A stretch of 64,000 nt of DNA from Marinoscillum pacificum (GTDB lineage Bacteria; Bacteroidota; Bacteroidia; Cytophagales; Cyclobacteriaceae): positions 335,347 to 399,346 of the forward strand of contig NZ_JAMZMJ010000005.1 of the NCBI RefSeq assembly GCF_024714495.1, read 5' to 3'. Positions 30,642-40,606 of this stretch are shown here, one piece after another. The notes under the pieces are model-generated. The model searched no databases. It had not been told where the DNA came from and worked only from the letters and a program-made list of their open reading frames with translations. The translations under genes were made by a program, and so were the position numbers. Each line of letters begins with the position of its first letter. Position 1 is the first letter of the stretch.

Positions 30642-31073
30642 TTAGAATAATAAGTTGTCTTTCATTTTGATTTTCTCGATATCTACTACCAAAGAGTAGT
30701 CTATTATTTCGATTGACTTCAACATATTATTCACTTCTATCGCCCAATTTTCATGAGTTTGACTACTTAACTTAAACAAATAATCAAATTGTTGAAGCTC
30801 TGGAAGTAGGTACTGATTGATGGAAGAATTAGACGTTACCAATTTATTCTTTAATAAGAACGCCTGTCTAAACTCATTTTCGTCTTTCAAATTGGACACA
30901 CGGATCAATTTATTGTCTGAAAACTCAATTTTTACATCTTCCGCTTTGATCAAATGAAACTCTGGCAACTGATTTAAATGCCAGGCAAGTTTGTATTCTT
31001 TAACCGAGGATACAATGCCAATCAACTCAAAATCAAACGGATAATCAGACGCTAACCGATTCTTCTTCATCAT
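30642..31073 (-). CDS. IPExxxVDY family protein
   Basis: A 143-residue protein of the Bacteroidota-specific IPExxxVDY family; the name-giving motif appears here as 'LPELQQFDYLF' (about 92-102). The N-terminus contains 'FELIGIVSSVKEYKLAWHLN'. Function unknown; the family is normally found, as here, between pyk and the acpP-fabF operon. No signal or membrane segment. Two adjacent ATG codons (31073 and 31070) could serve as start. Confidence 0.75.
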   Translation of the reverse strand: MMKKNRLASDYPFDFELIGIVSSVKEYKLAWHLNQLPEFHLIKAEDVKIEFSDNKLIRVSNLKDENEFRQAFLLKNKLVTSNSSINQYLLPELQQFDYLFKLSSQTHENWAIEVNNMLKSIEIIDYSLVVDIEKIKMKDNLLF

Positions 31074-31144
31074 TCTCCTCTCAATGAGAAGCTAAATTAC
31101 CTAAAAGGCTATACAGATGCCATTTCTTAAGAGTTTAATTTGTT

Positions 31145-31175
31145 TTGATTTTAATGCCTAATATGTATTTCTTTG
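31145..31175 (+). promoter_or_regulatory. acpP operon promoter
   Basis: TTG (31145-31147), 20 bases, then TTTCTTTG (31168-31175), one base from TAnnTTTG and followed by C as is usual. Start expected near 31180, about 25 nt before the acpP ATG. Confidence 0.45.
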
Positions 31176-31204
31176 CACTGGAATTTTAACTAAATATTAT
31201 AGAA

Positions 31205-31441
31205 ATGTCAGAAATAGCACAAAAGGTTAAGTCAATCATCATTGACAAATTAGGTGTTGAAGAATCAGAAGTAACTACTGAAGCTAGCTTCACCAATGAC
31301 TTGGGAGCTGACTCTCTAGACACAGTAGAGTTGATTATGGAATTCGAAAAAGAATTTAATATCTCTATCCCAGACGACCAAGCTGAAAATATTGCTACTG
31401 TAGGACAAGCAATTTCTTACTTAGAAGAAAACGTAAAATAA
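31205..31441 (+). CDS. acpP: acyl carrier protein
   Basis: A 78-residue acidic ACP. Ser37 in '[16 protein letters not shown]' is the site of 4'-phosphopantetheine attachment. It carries acyl chains in type II fatty acid synthesis. It heads a forward run with fabF (14 bases), rnc (1-base overlap) and nadE (abutting). Confidence 0.97.
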   Translation: MSEIAQKVKSIIIDKLGVEESEVTTEASFTNDLGADSLDTVELIMEFEKEFNISIPDDQAENIATVGQAISYLEENVK

Positions 31442-31455
31442 TTAGATCCCATTTT

Positions 31456-32709
31456 ATGGAATTGAAAAGAGTCGTAGTTACAGGAATCGGTGCAGTAACA
31501 CCGTTAGGAAACAATAAAACAGATTATTGGAACGCACTTGCTAAGGGTGTTAGTGGTGCCGCTCCTATAACTCGATTCGATACGGAGAAATTCCGTACAA
31601 AATTTGCCTGCGAGGTAAAAGACTTCAACGTGCTTGACTTCATCGATAGAAAAGAAGCAAGAAAAATGGACCTTAACAGCCATTACGGAATGGTTGCCAG
31701 CGACGAAGCAATTACTGACGCAGGTTTAGACCTTGATAAGGTCAACAAAGACAGAATAGGTGTAATCTGGGGTAGTGGTATCGGAGGATTCACTACATTC
31801 CAGGAGGAAGTAGTTGGATTTGCTAATGGCGATGGTACTCCTAGATTCAACCCATTCTTCGTACCAAAGATGATACTGGACATTACCCCAGGTCTCATCT
31901 CCATTAAATACGGTTTTAGAGGTCCTAACTTCGCGACTGTATCTGCCTGTGCATCCTCCAACAATGCATTATCTGATGCATTCAACTACATCAGATTAGG
32001 CAAAGCCAACGCCATTATTACAGGAGGTTCTGAAGCTTCTGTAATCGAATCAGGCATTGGTGGCTTCAACGCTTTGAAAGCACTTTCTGAAAGAAACGAT
32101 GATCCTACAACAGCTTCACGCCCTTATGACAAAGACAGAGATGGATTTGTACTAGGTGAAGGTTCTGGAGCACTCGTTTTAGAAGAATTAGAGCATGCAA
32201 AAGCAAGAGGAGCAAAAATTTATGCTGAAGTTTTAGGCGCAGGAATGTCTGCAGATGCTTACCACATCACAGCACCACATCCAGAAGGAGAAGGTATTGT
32301 GATCGTATTAAACGAAGCAATCTCAGATGCTCAACTTAAAGTTGAAGACATTGACTACATCAATACACATGGTACTTCTACGCCACTTGGTGATTCAGGT
32401 GAAGTAAAAGCGATTCAGAAAGTATTGGGTGAGCATGCTTACAACATCAACATTAGTAGTACGAAATCAATGACTGGTCACTTACTGGGTGCTGCTGGAG
32501 CTATTGAGAGTATTGCTACGCTTATGACCATTGATCAGGGAATCATCCCTCCTACTATCAACCATTTCACCGACGATCCGGAAATTGACCCTAAGTTGAA
32601 CCTAACATTCAATGAGGCTCAAAAACGTGATGTAAACGTTGCAATTAGTAACACATTCGGTTTTGGCGGTCACAATACGTCCATTGTTTTCGGTAAATAC
32701 AACGGGTAG
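31456..32709 (+). CDS. fabF: beta-ketoacyl-ACP synthase II
   Basis: A 417-residue condensing enzyme of fatty acid elongation, using malonyl-ACP. Catalytic triad: Cys165 in 'VSACASSNNAL', His in 'INTHGTSTPLGD' and His in 'KSMTGHLLGAAGA'. The N-terminus 'RVVVTGIGAVTPLGNN' is standard. It directly follows acpP, its substrate carrier, and its TAG stop shares a base with the GTG start of rnc. Confidence 0.97.
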   Translation: MELKRVVVTGIGAVTPLGNNKTDYWNALAKGVSGAAPITRFDTEKFRTKFACEVKDFNVLDFIDRKEARKMDLNSHYGMVASDEAITDAGLDLDKVNKDRIGVIWGSGIGGFTTFQEEVVGFANGDGTPRFNPFFVPKMILDITPGLISIKYGFRGPNFATVSACASSNNALSDAFNYIRLGKANAIITGGSEASVIESGIGGFNALKALSERNDDPTTASRPYDKDRDGFVLGEGSGALVLEELEHAKARGAKIYAEVLGAGMSADAYHITAPHPEGEGIVIVLNEAISDAQLKVEDIDYINTHGTSTPLGDSGEVKAIQKVLGEHAYNINISSTKSMTGHLLGAAGAIESIATLMTIDQGIIPPTINHFTDDPEIDPKLNLTFNEAQKRDVNVAISNTFGFGGHNTSIVFGKYNG

Positions 32710-33455
32710 TGCCATCGATCTTTAGGAAGTCACACGGCTATCTAAGGTATCTTTTCTCCCGTAAAGACAAGGAACTCTACAAGAATTTCAAGATAATTAC
32801 TGGTCGAAGACCTAACAACATTGCCCTTTATGAGCGAGCAACTCGTCATGTCAGTGCTGCTGAGGTCAATGACAAAGGCATTAAGGAATCTTACGAAAGA
32901 TTAGAATATCTCGGCGATGCAATTCTCGGAATGGTCGTTGCAGAAATGCTTTTTAAGAGATTCCCGTTTAAAGAAGAAGGTTTCTTAACGGAGCTTCGTT
33001 CAAAGATTGTCAATAGAGAGTCACTGAACAATCTATCTAAAAAAATTGGCCTTAAGGGGCTTGTAAAATATCATAAACACAAAGGAAGTAGTGTTTCACA
33101 CAAATCCGTTTATGGAGATTCTCTAGAAGCATTAGTTGGAGCCATTTATATTGACCAGGGCTTTCGATTTACCAAGCGGTTTATTCAAAATCGACTAATG
33201 CGTCCACACTTCGACTTTGAAGAATTAGCCCAAACAACGACTAATTACAAGAGCAAAATCATCGAATGGTCTCAAAAGGAAAATAAAGCGATCCGATTTG
33301 AGATGATTCAATCAAATGAAGACGCCAGAGATAAACAATTCATCTCTCAGGTGTTTATAGAAGATGAACCATATGAGAAAGGATATGGGTTCAGTAAGAA
33401 GAAAGCGGAGCAAGATGCCGCACAAAAATCCTTAGACGTTTTAAATATCGAGTAA
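32709..33455 (+). CDS. rnc: ribonuclease III
   Basis: Double-strand-specific endonuclease for rRNA and mRNA processing; 248 residues. The RNase III signature is 'ERLEYLGDAILGMVVAEMLF' (about 65-84), the second acidic site is in 'GDSLEALVGAIYIDQG', and a dsRNA-binding domain fills about 175-248 ('NYKSKIIEWSQ', 'GYGFSKKKAEQDAAQKSLD'). The start is GTG on the last base of the fabF stop; this acpP-fabF-rnc order is common in the phylum. Confidence 0.95.
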   Translation: MPSIFRKSHGYLRYLFSRKDKELYKNFKIITGRRPNNIALYERATRHVSAAEVNDKGIKESYERLEYLGDAILGMVVAEMLFKRFPFKEEGFLTELRSKIVNRESLNNLSKKIGLKGLVKYHKHKGSSVSHKSVYGDSLEALVGAIYIDQGFRFTKRFIQNRLMRPHFDFEELAQTTTNYKSKIIEWSQKENKAIRFEMIQSNEDARDKQFISQVFIEDEPYEKGYGFSKKKAEQDAAQKSLDVLNIE

Positions 33456-35306
33456 GTGCCAAAAGTAGTTAGAGTTGGAGGAGCCTGTCTGAATCAAATC
33501 CCGATGGATTGGGACAACAACTTATCCAACATAACCAAAGCCATTCATCAAGCTAAAGCTGAAGATATAGAAATACTCTGTCTACCTGAGTTATGCATAA
33601 CAGGATATGGTTGTGAAGACATGTTTCTTTCTGATTGGCTTGCTAACAAAGCCTTAGAAAAACTTCAGGAAGTACTTCCTCATACAGACGGAATAGCCGT
33701 TACAGTTGGCTTACCAATCAACTTGAACGGCATTCACTTAAACACTACTTGCTTCATCGCAAATCAAGAGATTAAAGGCTTCTACATAAAGCAAAAGCTA
33801 GCAAATGATGGAGTACACTACGAACCAAGATGGTTTACGCCTTGGGTACCCGGGGAAGTAATTGATTTTGAAATTGAAGGCAAAAAATATCCATTTGGGC
33901 ACATTACTATTGATTACAAAGACCTAAAAATAGGCTTTGAGATCTGTGAAGATGCATGGAGAGAAGATCGTCCAGGCTGTCATTTGATCAATAAAGATGT
34001 TGATCTAATCCTCAATCCATCAGCAAGTCATTTTGCCTTTGGAAAGGCGGACTTCAGAGAAAACCTTGTAATCAAAAGTTCCGAATTACTGAATTGTGTG
34101 TATGTCTACACAAATCTATTGGGTAATGAGGCTGGAAGAATGATCTATGATGGAGACATATTGATTGCACAAAAGGGAGAACTGAAAGGTAAAAACGCTC
34201 GACTAAGCTTCAAGGACTTTAAAACACTCAGCTGTGAAGTTCATTTTGAAGATTCAAAAAGCACTGAAGTAAATATCAGACCAGACTCTCATGATCAAAA
34301 TGTAGAGTTCGGTAAGGCGGCCCCATTAGCTTTGTTTGACTACATGCGCAAGAGTAAAAGCAAAGGCTTTGTACTCTCATTAAGTGGCGGAGCAGACTCT
34401 AGCTCTATTGCAGTATTAGTCGCACAAGCCGTCAAGCTTGGTTTGGACGAATTAGGATCAGAGGTACTCAGTCAAAAACTTGGCATTGAAATTTCTCCTT
34501 CCGAGAGTTATAAGGAAATCGTCAATAAGCTGTTTCATACTGCTTATCAAGGCACTAAAAACTCTTCCGAAGACACCCTGAACTCTGCGAGATCACTTGC
34601 AGAAAGTTTAGGCGCCAACTTCTATCATTGGACTATTGACGATGAAGTAGAAGCTTACTCCAAATCCATTGAAAAAGTTTTAGGTCGCTCATTGAGTTGG
34701 GAAACAGATGATATTGCCATGCAAAACATTCAGGCAAGAGCTCGTTCTCCTATCATTTGGATGTTGACCAATATTAAAAAATGCCTTCTCCTATCTACCA
34801 GCAACCGAAGCGAAGGTGATGTAGGTTATGCCACGATGGACGGAGATACTAGTGGCAGCATCTCTCCTATTGCAGCAGTGGATAAAGATTTCATCCTAAA
34901 ATGGTTGGTGTATGCGGAGAAAGAACTTGGATATACAGGACTGTCTTATGTAAACAACCTTACACCAACAGCAGAATTAAGACCTCAAGACCAACATCAA
35001 ACTGATGAGCAGGACTTAATGCCATACGCCGTACTGGTAGACATTGAGCACAAAGCTGTCAGAGATAAGAAATCACCAGTAGAAGTTTATGATCGACTCA
35101 AAGGCAAATGGCCAGATCATGTTATACTGAAGCAATGGATTACAAAGTTCTTCAGACTTTGGTCTATCAATCAATGGAAGCGGGAGCGCATAGCTCCGAG
35201 TTTCCATTTAGACGATTTCAATGTAGATCCAAGAACATGGTGCAGATTCCCAATTTTGTCAAGTGGATTTACGGAAGAACTTAAAGAATTAGATAAGCAA
35301 CCTTAA
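33456..35306 (+). CDS. nadE: glutamine-dependent NAD+ synthetase
   Basis: Makes NAD+ from nicotinate adenine dinucleotide with glutamine nitrogen. The 616-residue length covers an N-terminal nitrilase-type glutaminase (Glu45 in '[11 protein letters not shown]', Lys114 in 'IKQKLANDG', Cys164 in 'GFEICEDAW') and a C-terminal synthetase with the PP-loop '[16 protein letters not shown]'. The GTG start abuts the rnc stop. The stop overlaps the convergent yidD stop by four bases (TTAA). Confidence 0.95.
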   Translation: MPKVVRVGGACLNQIPMDWDNNLSNITKAIHQAKAEDIEILCLPELCITGYGCEDMFLSDWLANKALEKLQEVLPHTDGIAVTVGLPINLNGIHLNTTCFIANQEIKGFYIKQKLANDGVHYEPRWFTPWVPGEVIDFEIEGKKYPFGHITIDYKDLKIGFEICEDAWREDRPGCHLINKDVDLILNPSASHFAFGKADFRENLVIKSSELLNCVYVYTNLLGNEAGRMIYDGDILIAQKGELKGKNARLSFKDFKTLSCEVHFEDSKSTEVNIRPDSHDQNVEFGKAAPLALFDYMRKSKSKGFVLSLSGGADSSSIAVLVAQAVKLGLDELGSEVLSQKLGIEISPSESYKEIVNKLFHTAYQGTKNSSEDTLNSARSLAESLGANFYHWTIDDEVEAYSKSIEKVLGRSLSWETDDIAMQNIQARARSPIIWMLTNIKKCLLLSTSNRSEGDVGYATMDGDTSGSISPIAAVDKDFILKWLVYAEKELGYTGLSYVNNLTPTAELRPQDQHQTDEQDLMPYAVLVDIEHKAVRDKKSPVEVYDRLKGKWPDHVILKQWITKFFRLWSINQWKRERIAPSFHLDDFNVDPRTWCRFPILSSGFTEELKELDKQP

Positions 35307-35524
35307 GGAACTGGATCATATCCACTTCCACCCCATGGATGACAGCTAGCTATTCGTTTGATGGCCAGCCAACCTCCTTTGAACACACCATGTTTCATAA
35401 TTGCATCCTTAGCATAGTTGGAACATGTAGGTGTATACCTGCAGGTGCTAGGCAATAAAGGTGAGATACTGTATTGGTAAAACAGTACCGGAAGAATAAA
35501 AAGCTTACGAATTACGTTCTTCAC
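35303..35524 (-). CDS. yidD: membrane protein insertion efficiency factor YidD
   Basis: A 73-residue protein with the YidD signature '[18 protein letters not shown]' and '[15 protein letters not shown]'; an amphipathic N-terminal segment associates with the inner membrane. It aids YidC-dependent insertion. It is not in the usual rpmH-rnpA-yidC setting. A second, exported YidD-like protein is encoded at 49451-49846. Confidence 0.93.
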   Translation of the reverse strand: MKNVIRKLFILPVLFYQYSISPLLPSTCRYTPTCSNYAKDAIMKHGVFKGGWLAIKRIASCHPWGGSGYDPVP

Positions 35525-35625
35525 ATATCAAAAGTACTCTTCAAATTTGGAGCGAACAATTATATTCGCTCTGTTTGTAGATTATTACCCTAACAACCAA
35601 CAGATTATTGAGCTATAGTAGGAAC

Positions 35626-37074
35626 GTGAGACTGGATCGACTCAAATTTATCATTTTAGCCCTTACACTACTCTCAGGATTTATTGTGAATGCACAGATA
35701 TCCCGAGATCGAATAAGTGAGCTACAGGATAGCACTGGATTTACCAAAATTCGAAACATCGCTATTAGTGGAAATGATAAAACCAAAGAGTATATTATCA
35801 CCAGAGAGCTACGCTTTAATGAAGGAGATGTCATTCCTAATTATCAGCTCGAGGATGAACTACAACGTTCCAGAAACAACGTATATAACACCAACTTATT
35901 TACGACAGTAGAGTTTGAGACTCAAATCATTGATTCAGCATTGATGGATCTTCATATCAGACTAGAAGAACGCTGGTATGTGTGGCCTTCCTTTGTATTA
36001 AGACCAATTGATCGAAATCCTGTAGACTGGTGGGTAAACAGAGGAAAAGATTTAAGTAGAGTTCGCCTAGGACCTAAATTGGATATCTATAATGTAAGAG
36101 GTCGTAAAGAATCTTTGCGTTTGGTCGCCTTATTCGGTTTTGACAGAACGTTAATCACACAATATTCCATTCCATACATTGATAAAAACCAAAAGCATGG
36201 ATTGACGTTTGGCGCGAGTTCTGTTACCAATAAAAAAATGCGCTATGAAACGGTAGATCATGTTTCTAATTTCATTGAAGACTCATCAGAGTTTGTAGAT
36301 CAGGTAAACCGAGAAGCATGGTCTGGATACATTGTTTACACGTATAGGCCATCGTTTTATGATTATCACTACCTAACAGTCCAGGGATATGACTTACAAA
36401 TATCTGATGATATTGCTCAGTTGAATCCCAATTATTTAGGCAACGGCAACACCAGGCAGACAGCTTTAGGGTTAGCATATTCCTACATTAGTGATAAACG
36501 TGACAATAGAAACTACCCACTGACTGGATCCTATAAATTCGGAAGTGTAGAAAAGCTGGGACTTGGCTTTTTCAATGATGTAAACCTTTGGAGGCTCAAT
36601 ATCCAGTTTCAAAAATTCACTGATTTAGGTAAAAAATGGTACTTGAGCACCAGTATAGGAGGTCAGATCAGCACGCAAGATGTCGCATACTTTAACTATA
36701 CAGAGTTTGGTGATGACAATTACTACGTAAGGGGCTTTGAACAATTCATTGTAGAAGGACCACACAACATCCTCACAAAAAACTCCATCAAAAGAGAAAT
36801 CCTGCAAACCAAATTCAACCTAGGCCGATTTATGCCTCTGAAAAAGTTCAGGAAGATACCTTTCGCTATTTACGCCAAAGCTTTTGCGGATGGTGGATAT
36901 GTAGTGAATTATGGTAATTACGAAATCAACAGCAGATTAACTGACAAACCATTGTACAGTTTGGGAGTTGGATTGGATATAGTGATGCTTTATGATATAA
37001 CACTGAGACTTGAGTACTCCTATAACTCTGAAGGTCAATTTAGATTTGCTCCGAACGTGATGGCAGAACTCTAG
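35626..37074 (+). CDS. BamA/TamA-type outer membrane protein
   Basis: An outer-membrane beta-barrel of the Omp85 superfamily with one clear POTRA domain ('IAISGNDKTKEYIITRELRF', then 'NNVYNTNLFTTVEFE') and a C-terminal 16-strand-type barrel. I place the start at GTG 35626, preceded by AGTAGGA, giving a clean signal peptide ending 'IVNAQ'; an upstream TTG at 35608 would add six residues. About 482 residues, shorter than BamA, so more like a TamA or ShlB-like accessory or a surface antigen. Substrate unknown. Confidence 0.8.
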   Translation: MRLDRLKFIILALTLLSGFIVNAQISRDRISELQDSTGFTKIRNIAISGNDKTKEYIITRELRFNEGDVIPNYQLEDELQRSRNNVYNTNLFTTVEFETQIIDSALMDLHIRLEERWYVWPSFVLRPIDRNPVDWWVNRGKDLSRVRLGPKLDIYNVRGRKESLRLVALFGFDRTLITQYSIPYIDKNQKHGLTFGASSVTNKKMRYETVDHVSNFIEDSSEFVDQVNREAWSGYIVYTYRPSFYDYHYLTVQGYDLQISDDIAQLNPNYLGNGNTRQTALGLAYSYISDKRDNRNYPLTGSYKFGSVEKLGLGFFNDVNLWRLNIQFQKFTDLGKKWYLSTSIGGQISTQDVAYFNYTEFGDDNYYVRGFEQFIVEGPHNILTKNSIKREILQTKFNLGRFMPLKKFRKIPFAIYAKAFADGGYVVNYGNYEINSRLTDKPLYSLGVGLDIVMLYDITLRLEYSYNSEGQFRFAPNVMAEL

Positions 37075-37698
37075 TTATTTAAAGTTCTTCCACTTTTTTT
37101 TGACTCCTTTTTTATTGAAGTAATACCAAACTCCTGTTCTCTCACCCAAGTGATAAGAGCCTTCAAAGGTTGGATTTCCTGTTTCATTAAAGAATTTCCA
37201 AACACCTTCCTCATCCCCATCACGATATTCACCTTCTTGCAGAACGATGCCATTTTCAGCATACATTAACCAAAGTCCATGAGGCACTCCATCATGATAG
37301 TTTCCCTCTTGCCGAAGCTCTCCTGTTGGATAATAAAACTCCCATAGCCCTTCATAGAGTCCGTTTTCATACGCTCCTCTTCTGTCTACCTCACCATTTT
37401 CATGAAAGTAATATGCCGAATCGACGAATATGTTTTTTGACCAATTCTCTATTGCTTGTAGGTTACCATTAGGGTAATAGTACAACTGAAGTCCTTCCAG
37501 AAGAGCTTGATCATATTGTAGAATTGCACTGGTATCTCCTGATGGATAAAAATACACCCAAGTTCCCTGTTGTTGATCTCTACTCAATTCCCCAACAGCC
37601 ATTAATGCTCCGCTTTCATATGTCAAACTATCCTGAGCATGGATACTGGAGGTAAAGGCAAGCACAAACAAAATCAACAGACAACCGAACTTCATCAT
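37075..37698 (-). CDS. exported MORN-variant repeat protein (YwqK-like)
   Basis: A 207-residue protein with a signal peptide ('CLLILFVLAFTSSIHAQ') and about six MORN_2-type repeats of 22-23 residues, such as 'YENGLYEGLWEFYYPTGELR' and 'YHDGVPHGLWLMYAENGIVL'. Databases often label these YwqK antitoxin; there is no toxin gene nearby and the signal peptide argues against that role. Probably an envelope-associated beta-sheet protein. It abuts the BamA-like stop with no gap. A second ATG (37695) is equally possible as start. Confidence 0.8.
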   Translation of the reverse strand: MMKFGCLLILFVLAFTSSIHAQDSLTYESGALMAVGELSRDQQQGTWVYFYPSGDTSAILQYDQALLEGLQLYYYPNGNLQAIENWSKNIFVDSAYYFHENGEVDRRGAYENGLYEGLWEFYYPTGELRQEGNYHDGVPHGLWLMYAENGIVLQEGEYRDGDEEGVWKFFNETGNPTFEGSYHLGERTGVWYYFNKKGVKKKWKNFK

Positions 37699-37751
37699 GA
37701 ATCAAACATAACCACTATTGATTTATAAACGGGAAAAAAGTAGTTTGCAAT

Positions 37752-38567
37752 ATGCTGAAGTACCTACTAGCCATAAGTTTACTAATACCGCTACTCTGTT
37801 ACGCACAAGATGGTGATTATACCCTAGGTGCCAGCAACAGTGCCATGGCTGATGCTTCTGTTGCCACCGTAAATAACTGGTCACTTTTCAATAACCCTGG
37901 AGCTGCAGGAAACCTGGAACATACGAGCATCATGGTAAGCTATCAGAACCGCTACAATATAGAGGGCTTTCATGTGATTGGTGGAGGAGCAATTGTTCAT
38001 CAAAAGTGGGTCAATATTGGAGTTCGCTACTTCAAGTTTGGAGATGATCTATTCAACCAACAGATGGTAGGACTTTCTTTCAGCAACAAGCTCCAAATGG
38101 TTAGCCTGGGAGCAGGAATCAATGTCATTCAAACCCATACGGAAGGTTTAAAAGATGACCGTGTTTGGGTTGGAGAATTTGGTGGACTAGCTCAAATAAC
38201 GAATAAAATATCCTTTGGTGCTCATATTTTCAATTTCAAGCACGGCGTAGAATATCCAACTACTATGAAGGCTGGCCTGCGTGTATCTCCATTGGAAAAC
38301 ATCGGATTGAACGGAGAAGTACAAAAGCAATTGGAGCAGCGAGAAATCTATAAAGTAGGACTAGAATACGAACTTTTAGAGTTTCTTATTCTACGTACTG
38401 GAGTCAATCTGCAGGGTGTAGAAGACAAATCAAGAACGAATACCAATGCTGCTTTTGGTTTTGGACTGAATACTACTGGATTTCTGATGGACTATTCATT
38501 TAACAGTGGTGAACTAGGAGCCATTCACGAAATCTCCTTATCCATTTCTTTTGGCGATGTAGAATGA
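37752..38567 (+). CDS. outer membrane beta-barrel protein, PorV/PorQ-like
   Basis: A 271-residue exported protein (signal 'LLAISLLIPLLCYAQ'). After it comes 'LGASNSAMADASVATVNNWS', the plug-type start 'GxrxxamgdasvAxxd..s.fwNPA' seen in PorV/FadL-like barrels, then alternating strands to a C-terminal 'EISLSISFGD'. It may act as a small outer-membrane porin or secretion partner. It overlaps the next gene as ATGA, so both products probably work or are made together. Confidence 0.7.
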   Translation: MLKYLLAISLLIPLLCYAQDGDYTLGASNSAMADASVATVNNWSLFNNPGAAGNLEHTSIMVSYQNRYNIEGFHVIGGGAIVHQKWVNIGVRYFKFGDDLFNQQMVGLSFSNKLQMVSLGAGINVIQTHTEGLKDDRVWVGEFGGLAQITNKISFGAHIFNFKHGVEYPTTMKAGLRVSPLENIGLNGEVQKQLEQREIYKVGLEYELLEFLILRTGVNLQGVEDKSRTNTNAAFGFGLNTTGFLMDYSFNSGELGAIHEISLSISFGDVE

Positions 38568-40606
38568 AGAAACTCATTTTCATAGCTAGCATATTCACTT
38601 CAACCCTGCTTATTGGTCAGGAGATTGACCTTGAGCAATTCGCTGAAGCACGATTTCAAGTGCAAGATGATGACATTGCCTATGAGGATTTATACGAATC
38701 ACTCTTGATGTATTACACCAATCCGCTTAATCTCAACAAAGTTGACAAACCTGAACTAGCATCTCTATATATTCTTAGTCCTATTCAAATAAATTCTTTT
38801 TTTGAATACCGAGAGAAAGTGGGAAAGTTGATTTCTAAATATGAGTTACAGGCAATACCAAACTTTGACGTTGCAACTATTCGAGATTTACTTCCATTCG
38901 TGACTGTTACCGAGACAAGTGATTCTCGCCCTTTATTGACCAGGATTCTAGCCGAAGAGAACAACTATCTACTTCTTCGATATACTCGATCCATTCAAGA
39001 GTCTGAAGGATATCAACGTACTGATGGATCAGGGTTTCAAGGTGATCCCAATCATATATATGGTCGATTCAGAGTTAGTCATCCTCAAGACTTTAGTTTA
39101 GGAGTAACTTTTGAAAAAGATGCTGGTGAACAGTTGGCTTTTAACCCGGAACAAAATCAATATGGATTTGATTACTATTCTTATCACTTCGCGTTACAGA
39201 ATAAAGGCAAACTCAAAAGCCTGGTACTCGGTGATTATCAAATGCAATTTGGCCAGGGATTGGTTCTCGGTGCTGGATTTAGTGCCGGAAAAGGTGCTGA
39301 AACGATTAATTCCATCAAGAGGAACTCCACAGGGTTAAAACCCTATTCATCGGTATTAGAATCTGGATATTTCAGAGGCGCTGCAGCAACTTTTGAGTTA
39401 GGTGGAATTGAAATTACCGGATTCGGCTCGCGGTTAGCGCAAGACGGGACACTTCAAAATGACACCACTTATTCAGACTTTGAAGAGTTTGTCAATGCGA
39501 TACAAGCCACTGGCATGCATAGAACATCGAATGAATTAGCCTCCAAAAATTCCATTCAGGAGATGAGCACTGGTTTAGCAATTCATTACGATATCAAGCA
39601 CCAGCTTAATGTTGGAGCAACAGGACTTTACACTCATTACTCCTCTCCTTTACAAAAACGGCCAAACAATTACAACCAGTTTGAGTTTGTCGGGGATCAA
39701 AACTTTGTAGGCAGTATTTACTCCAATTTCAATTATCAAAATGTCATGATGTTTGGCGAGGTGGCTCGTTCAAAATCGGGAGGAATGGGCACGGTAGCTG
39801 GTATCTTGTTGTCAATGACACCTAAGCTTGACTTTAGCTGGTCCTATAGAGATTATGATAAGAACTTTCATTCCTTCTATGGAAATGGATTCGGTGAAGG
39901 ATCAAGGATTATCAATGAAAAGGGCATCTATTGGGGAATAGCCTATCGCCCAAGCAGGAAATACTCCTTTTCTGCATACTTTGATAAATTCAATTTTCCA
40001 TGGCTCAGATATCGTGTCAATGCACCATCCAATGGTTTTGAATACCTGGGAAGATTTACTTTTAAGCCCTCCAGATCAGTATCCATGTATGCGCAGCTCA
40101 GACAGGAGAATAAGGAACTATCTGTTGATTCTGAAAATGGCAACCTAAGCGAGCTAGCAGAAACGATCAAACGGAATTACATTCTTATTTTGGACTATGC
40201 TGTAGGACGAACATTTAGTTTCAAATCACGAGTACAAGGCTCATCCTATCAGCAAGGCAATGAAACCACCCATGGCTTAGCTATTGTTCAGGATGTAAAT
40301 CTGTCATTTTGGAAAATGAAAGTTAGTAGTCGTTTTGCCTTATTCGAAACTGATGATTTCAATAACAGGCAGTACCTCTATGAAAAAGATGTTTTGTATG
40401 CTTTCAGTATTCCTGCTTACTATGGCACAGGTACTAGAGCCTATTTGATGACTCAGTACACCGTCAATAAATCTCTATCGCTTTGGCTTAGATATTCGCA
40501 ATTCAAGTATGTAGACGTAGAAAGCGTAGGTTCGGGGCTCCATGAAACTGATGGAGATCTTCGGTCAGAGGTCAAATTCATGTTGCGGTATAAATTCAGA
40601 ATCTAA
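38564..40606 (+). CDS. helix-hairpin-helix protein with outer membrane barrel
   Basis: A 680-residue protein common in Bacteroidota. After a signal peptide ('FIASIFTSTLLIGQ') it has a ComEA-like helix-hairpin-helix region (about 45-115: 'NPLNLNKVDKPELASLYILS', 'QINSFFEYREKVGKL') and then a long beta-strand-rich part (about 130-680) ending in 'VKFMLRYKFRI', a typical barrel C-terminus. The combination suggests an outer-membrane protein with a periplasmic DNA- or peptide-binding head; the role is not known. The stop shares four bases (CTAA) with the convergent EamA gene. Confidence 0.75.
   Translation: MKKLIFIASIFTSTLLIGQEIDLEQFAEARFQVQDDDIAYEDLYESLLMYYTNPLNLNKVDKPELASLYILSPIQINSFFEYREKVGKLISKYELQAIPNFDVATIRDLLPFVTVTETSDSRPLLTRILAEENNYLLLRYTRSIQESEGYQRTDGSGFQGDPNHIYGRFRVSHPQDFSLGVTFEKDAGEQLAFNPEQNQYGFDYYSYHFALQNKGKLKSLVLGDYQMQFGQGLVLGAGFSAGKGAETINSIKRNSTGLKPYSSVLESGYFRGAAATFELGGIEITGFGSRLAQDGTLQNDTTYSDFEEFVNAIQATGMHRTSNELASKNSIQEMSTGLAIHYDIKHQLNVGATGLYTHYSSPLQKRPNNYNQFEFVGDQNFVGSIYSNFNYQNVMMFGEVARSKSGGMGTVAGILLSMTPKLDFSWSYRDYDKNFHSFYGNGFGEGSRIINEKGIYWGIAYRPSRKYSFSAYFDKFNFPWLRYRVNAPSNGFEYLGRFTFKPSRSVSMYAQLRQENKELSVDSENGNLSELAETIKRNYILILDYAVGRTFSFKSRVQGSSYQQGNETTHGLAIVQDVNLSFWKMKVSSRFALFETDDFNNRQYLYEKDVLYAFSIPAYYGTGTRAYLMTQYTVNKSLSLWLRYSQFKYVDVESVGSGLHETDGDLRSEVKFMLRYKFRI

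Noticed and set aside
37075..37698. Toxin-antitoxin module from the YwqK-type repeats
   Set aside because: There is no toxin partner, and the protein has a signal peptide. The label comes from repeat similarity only.
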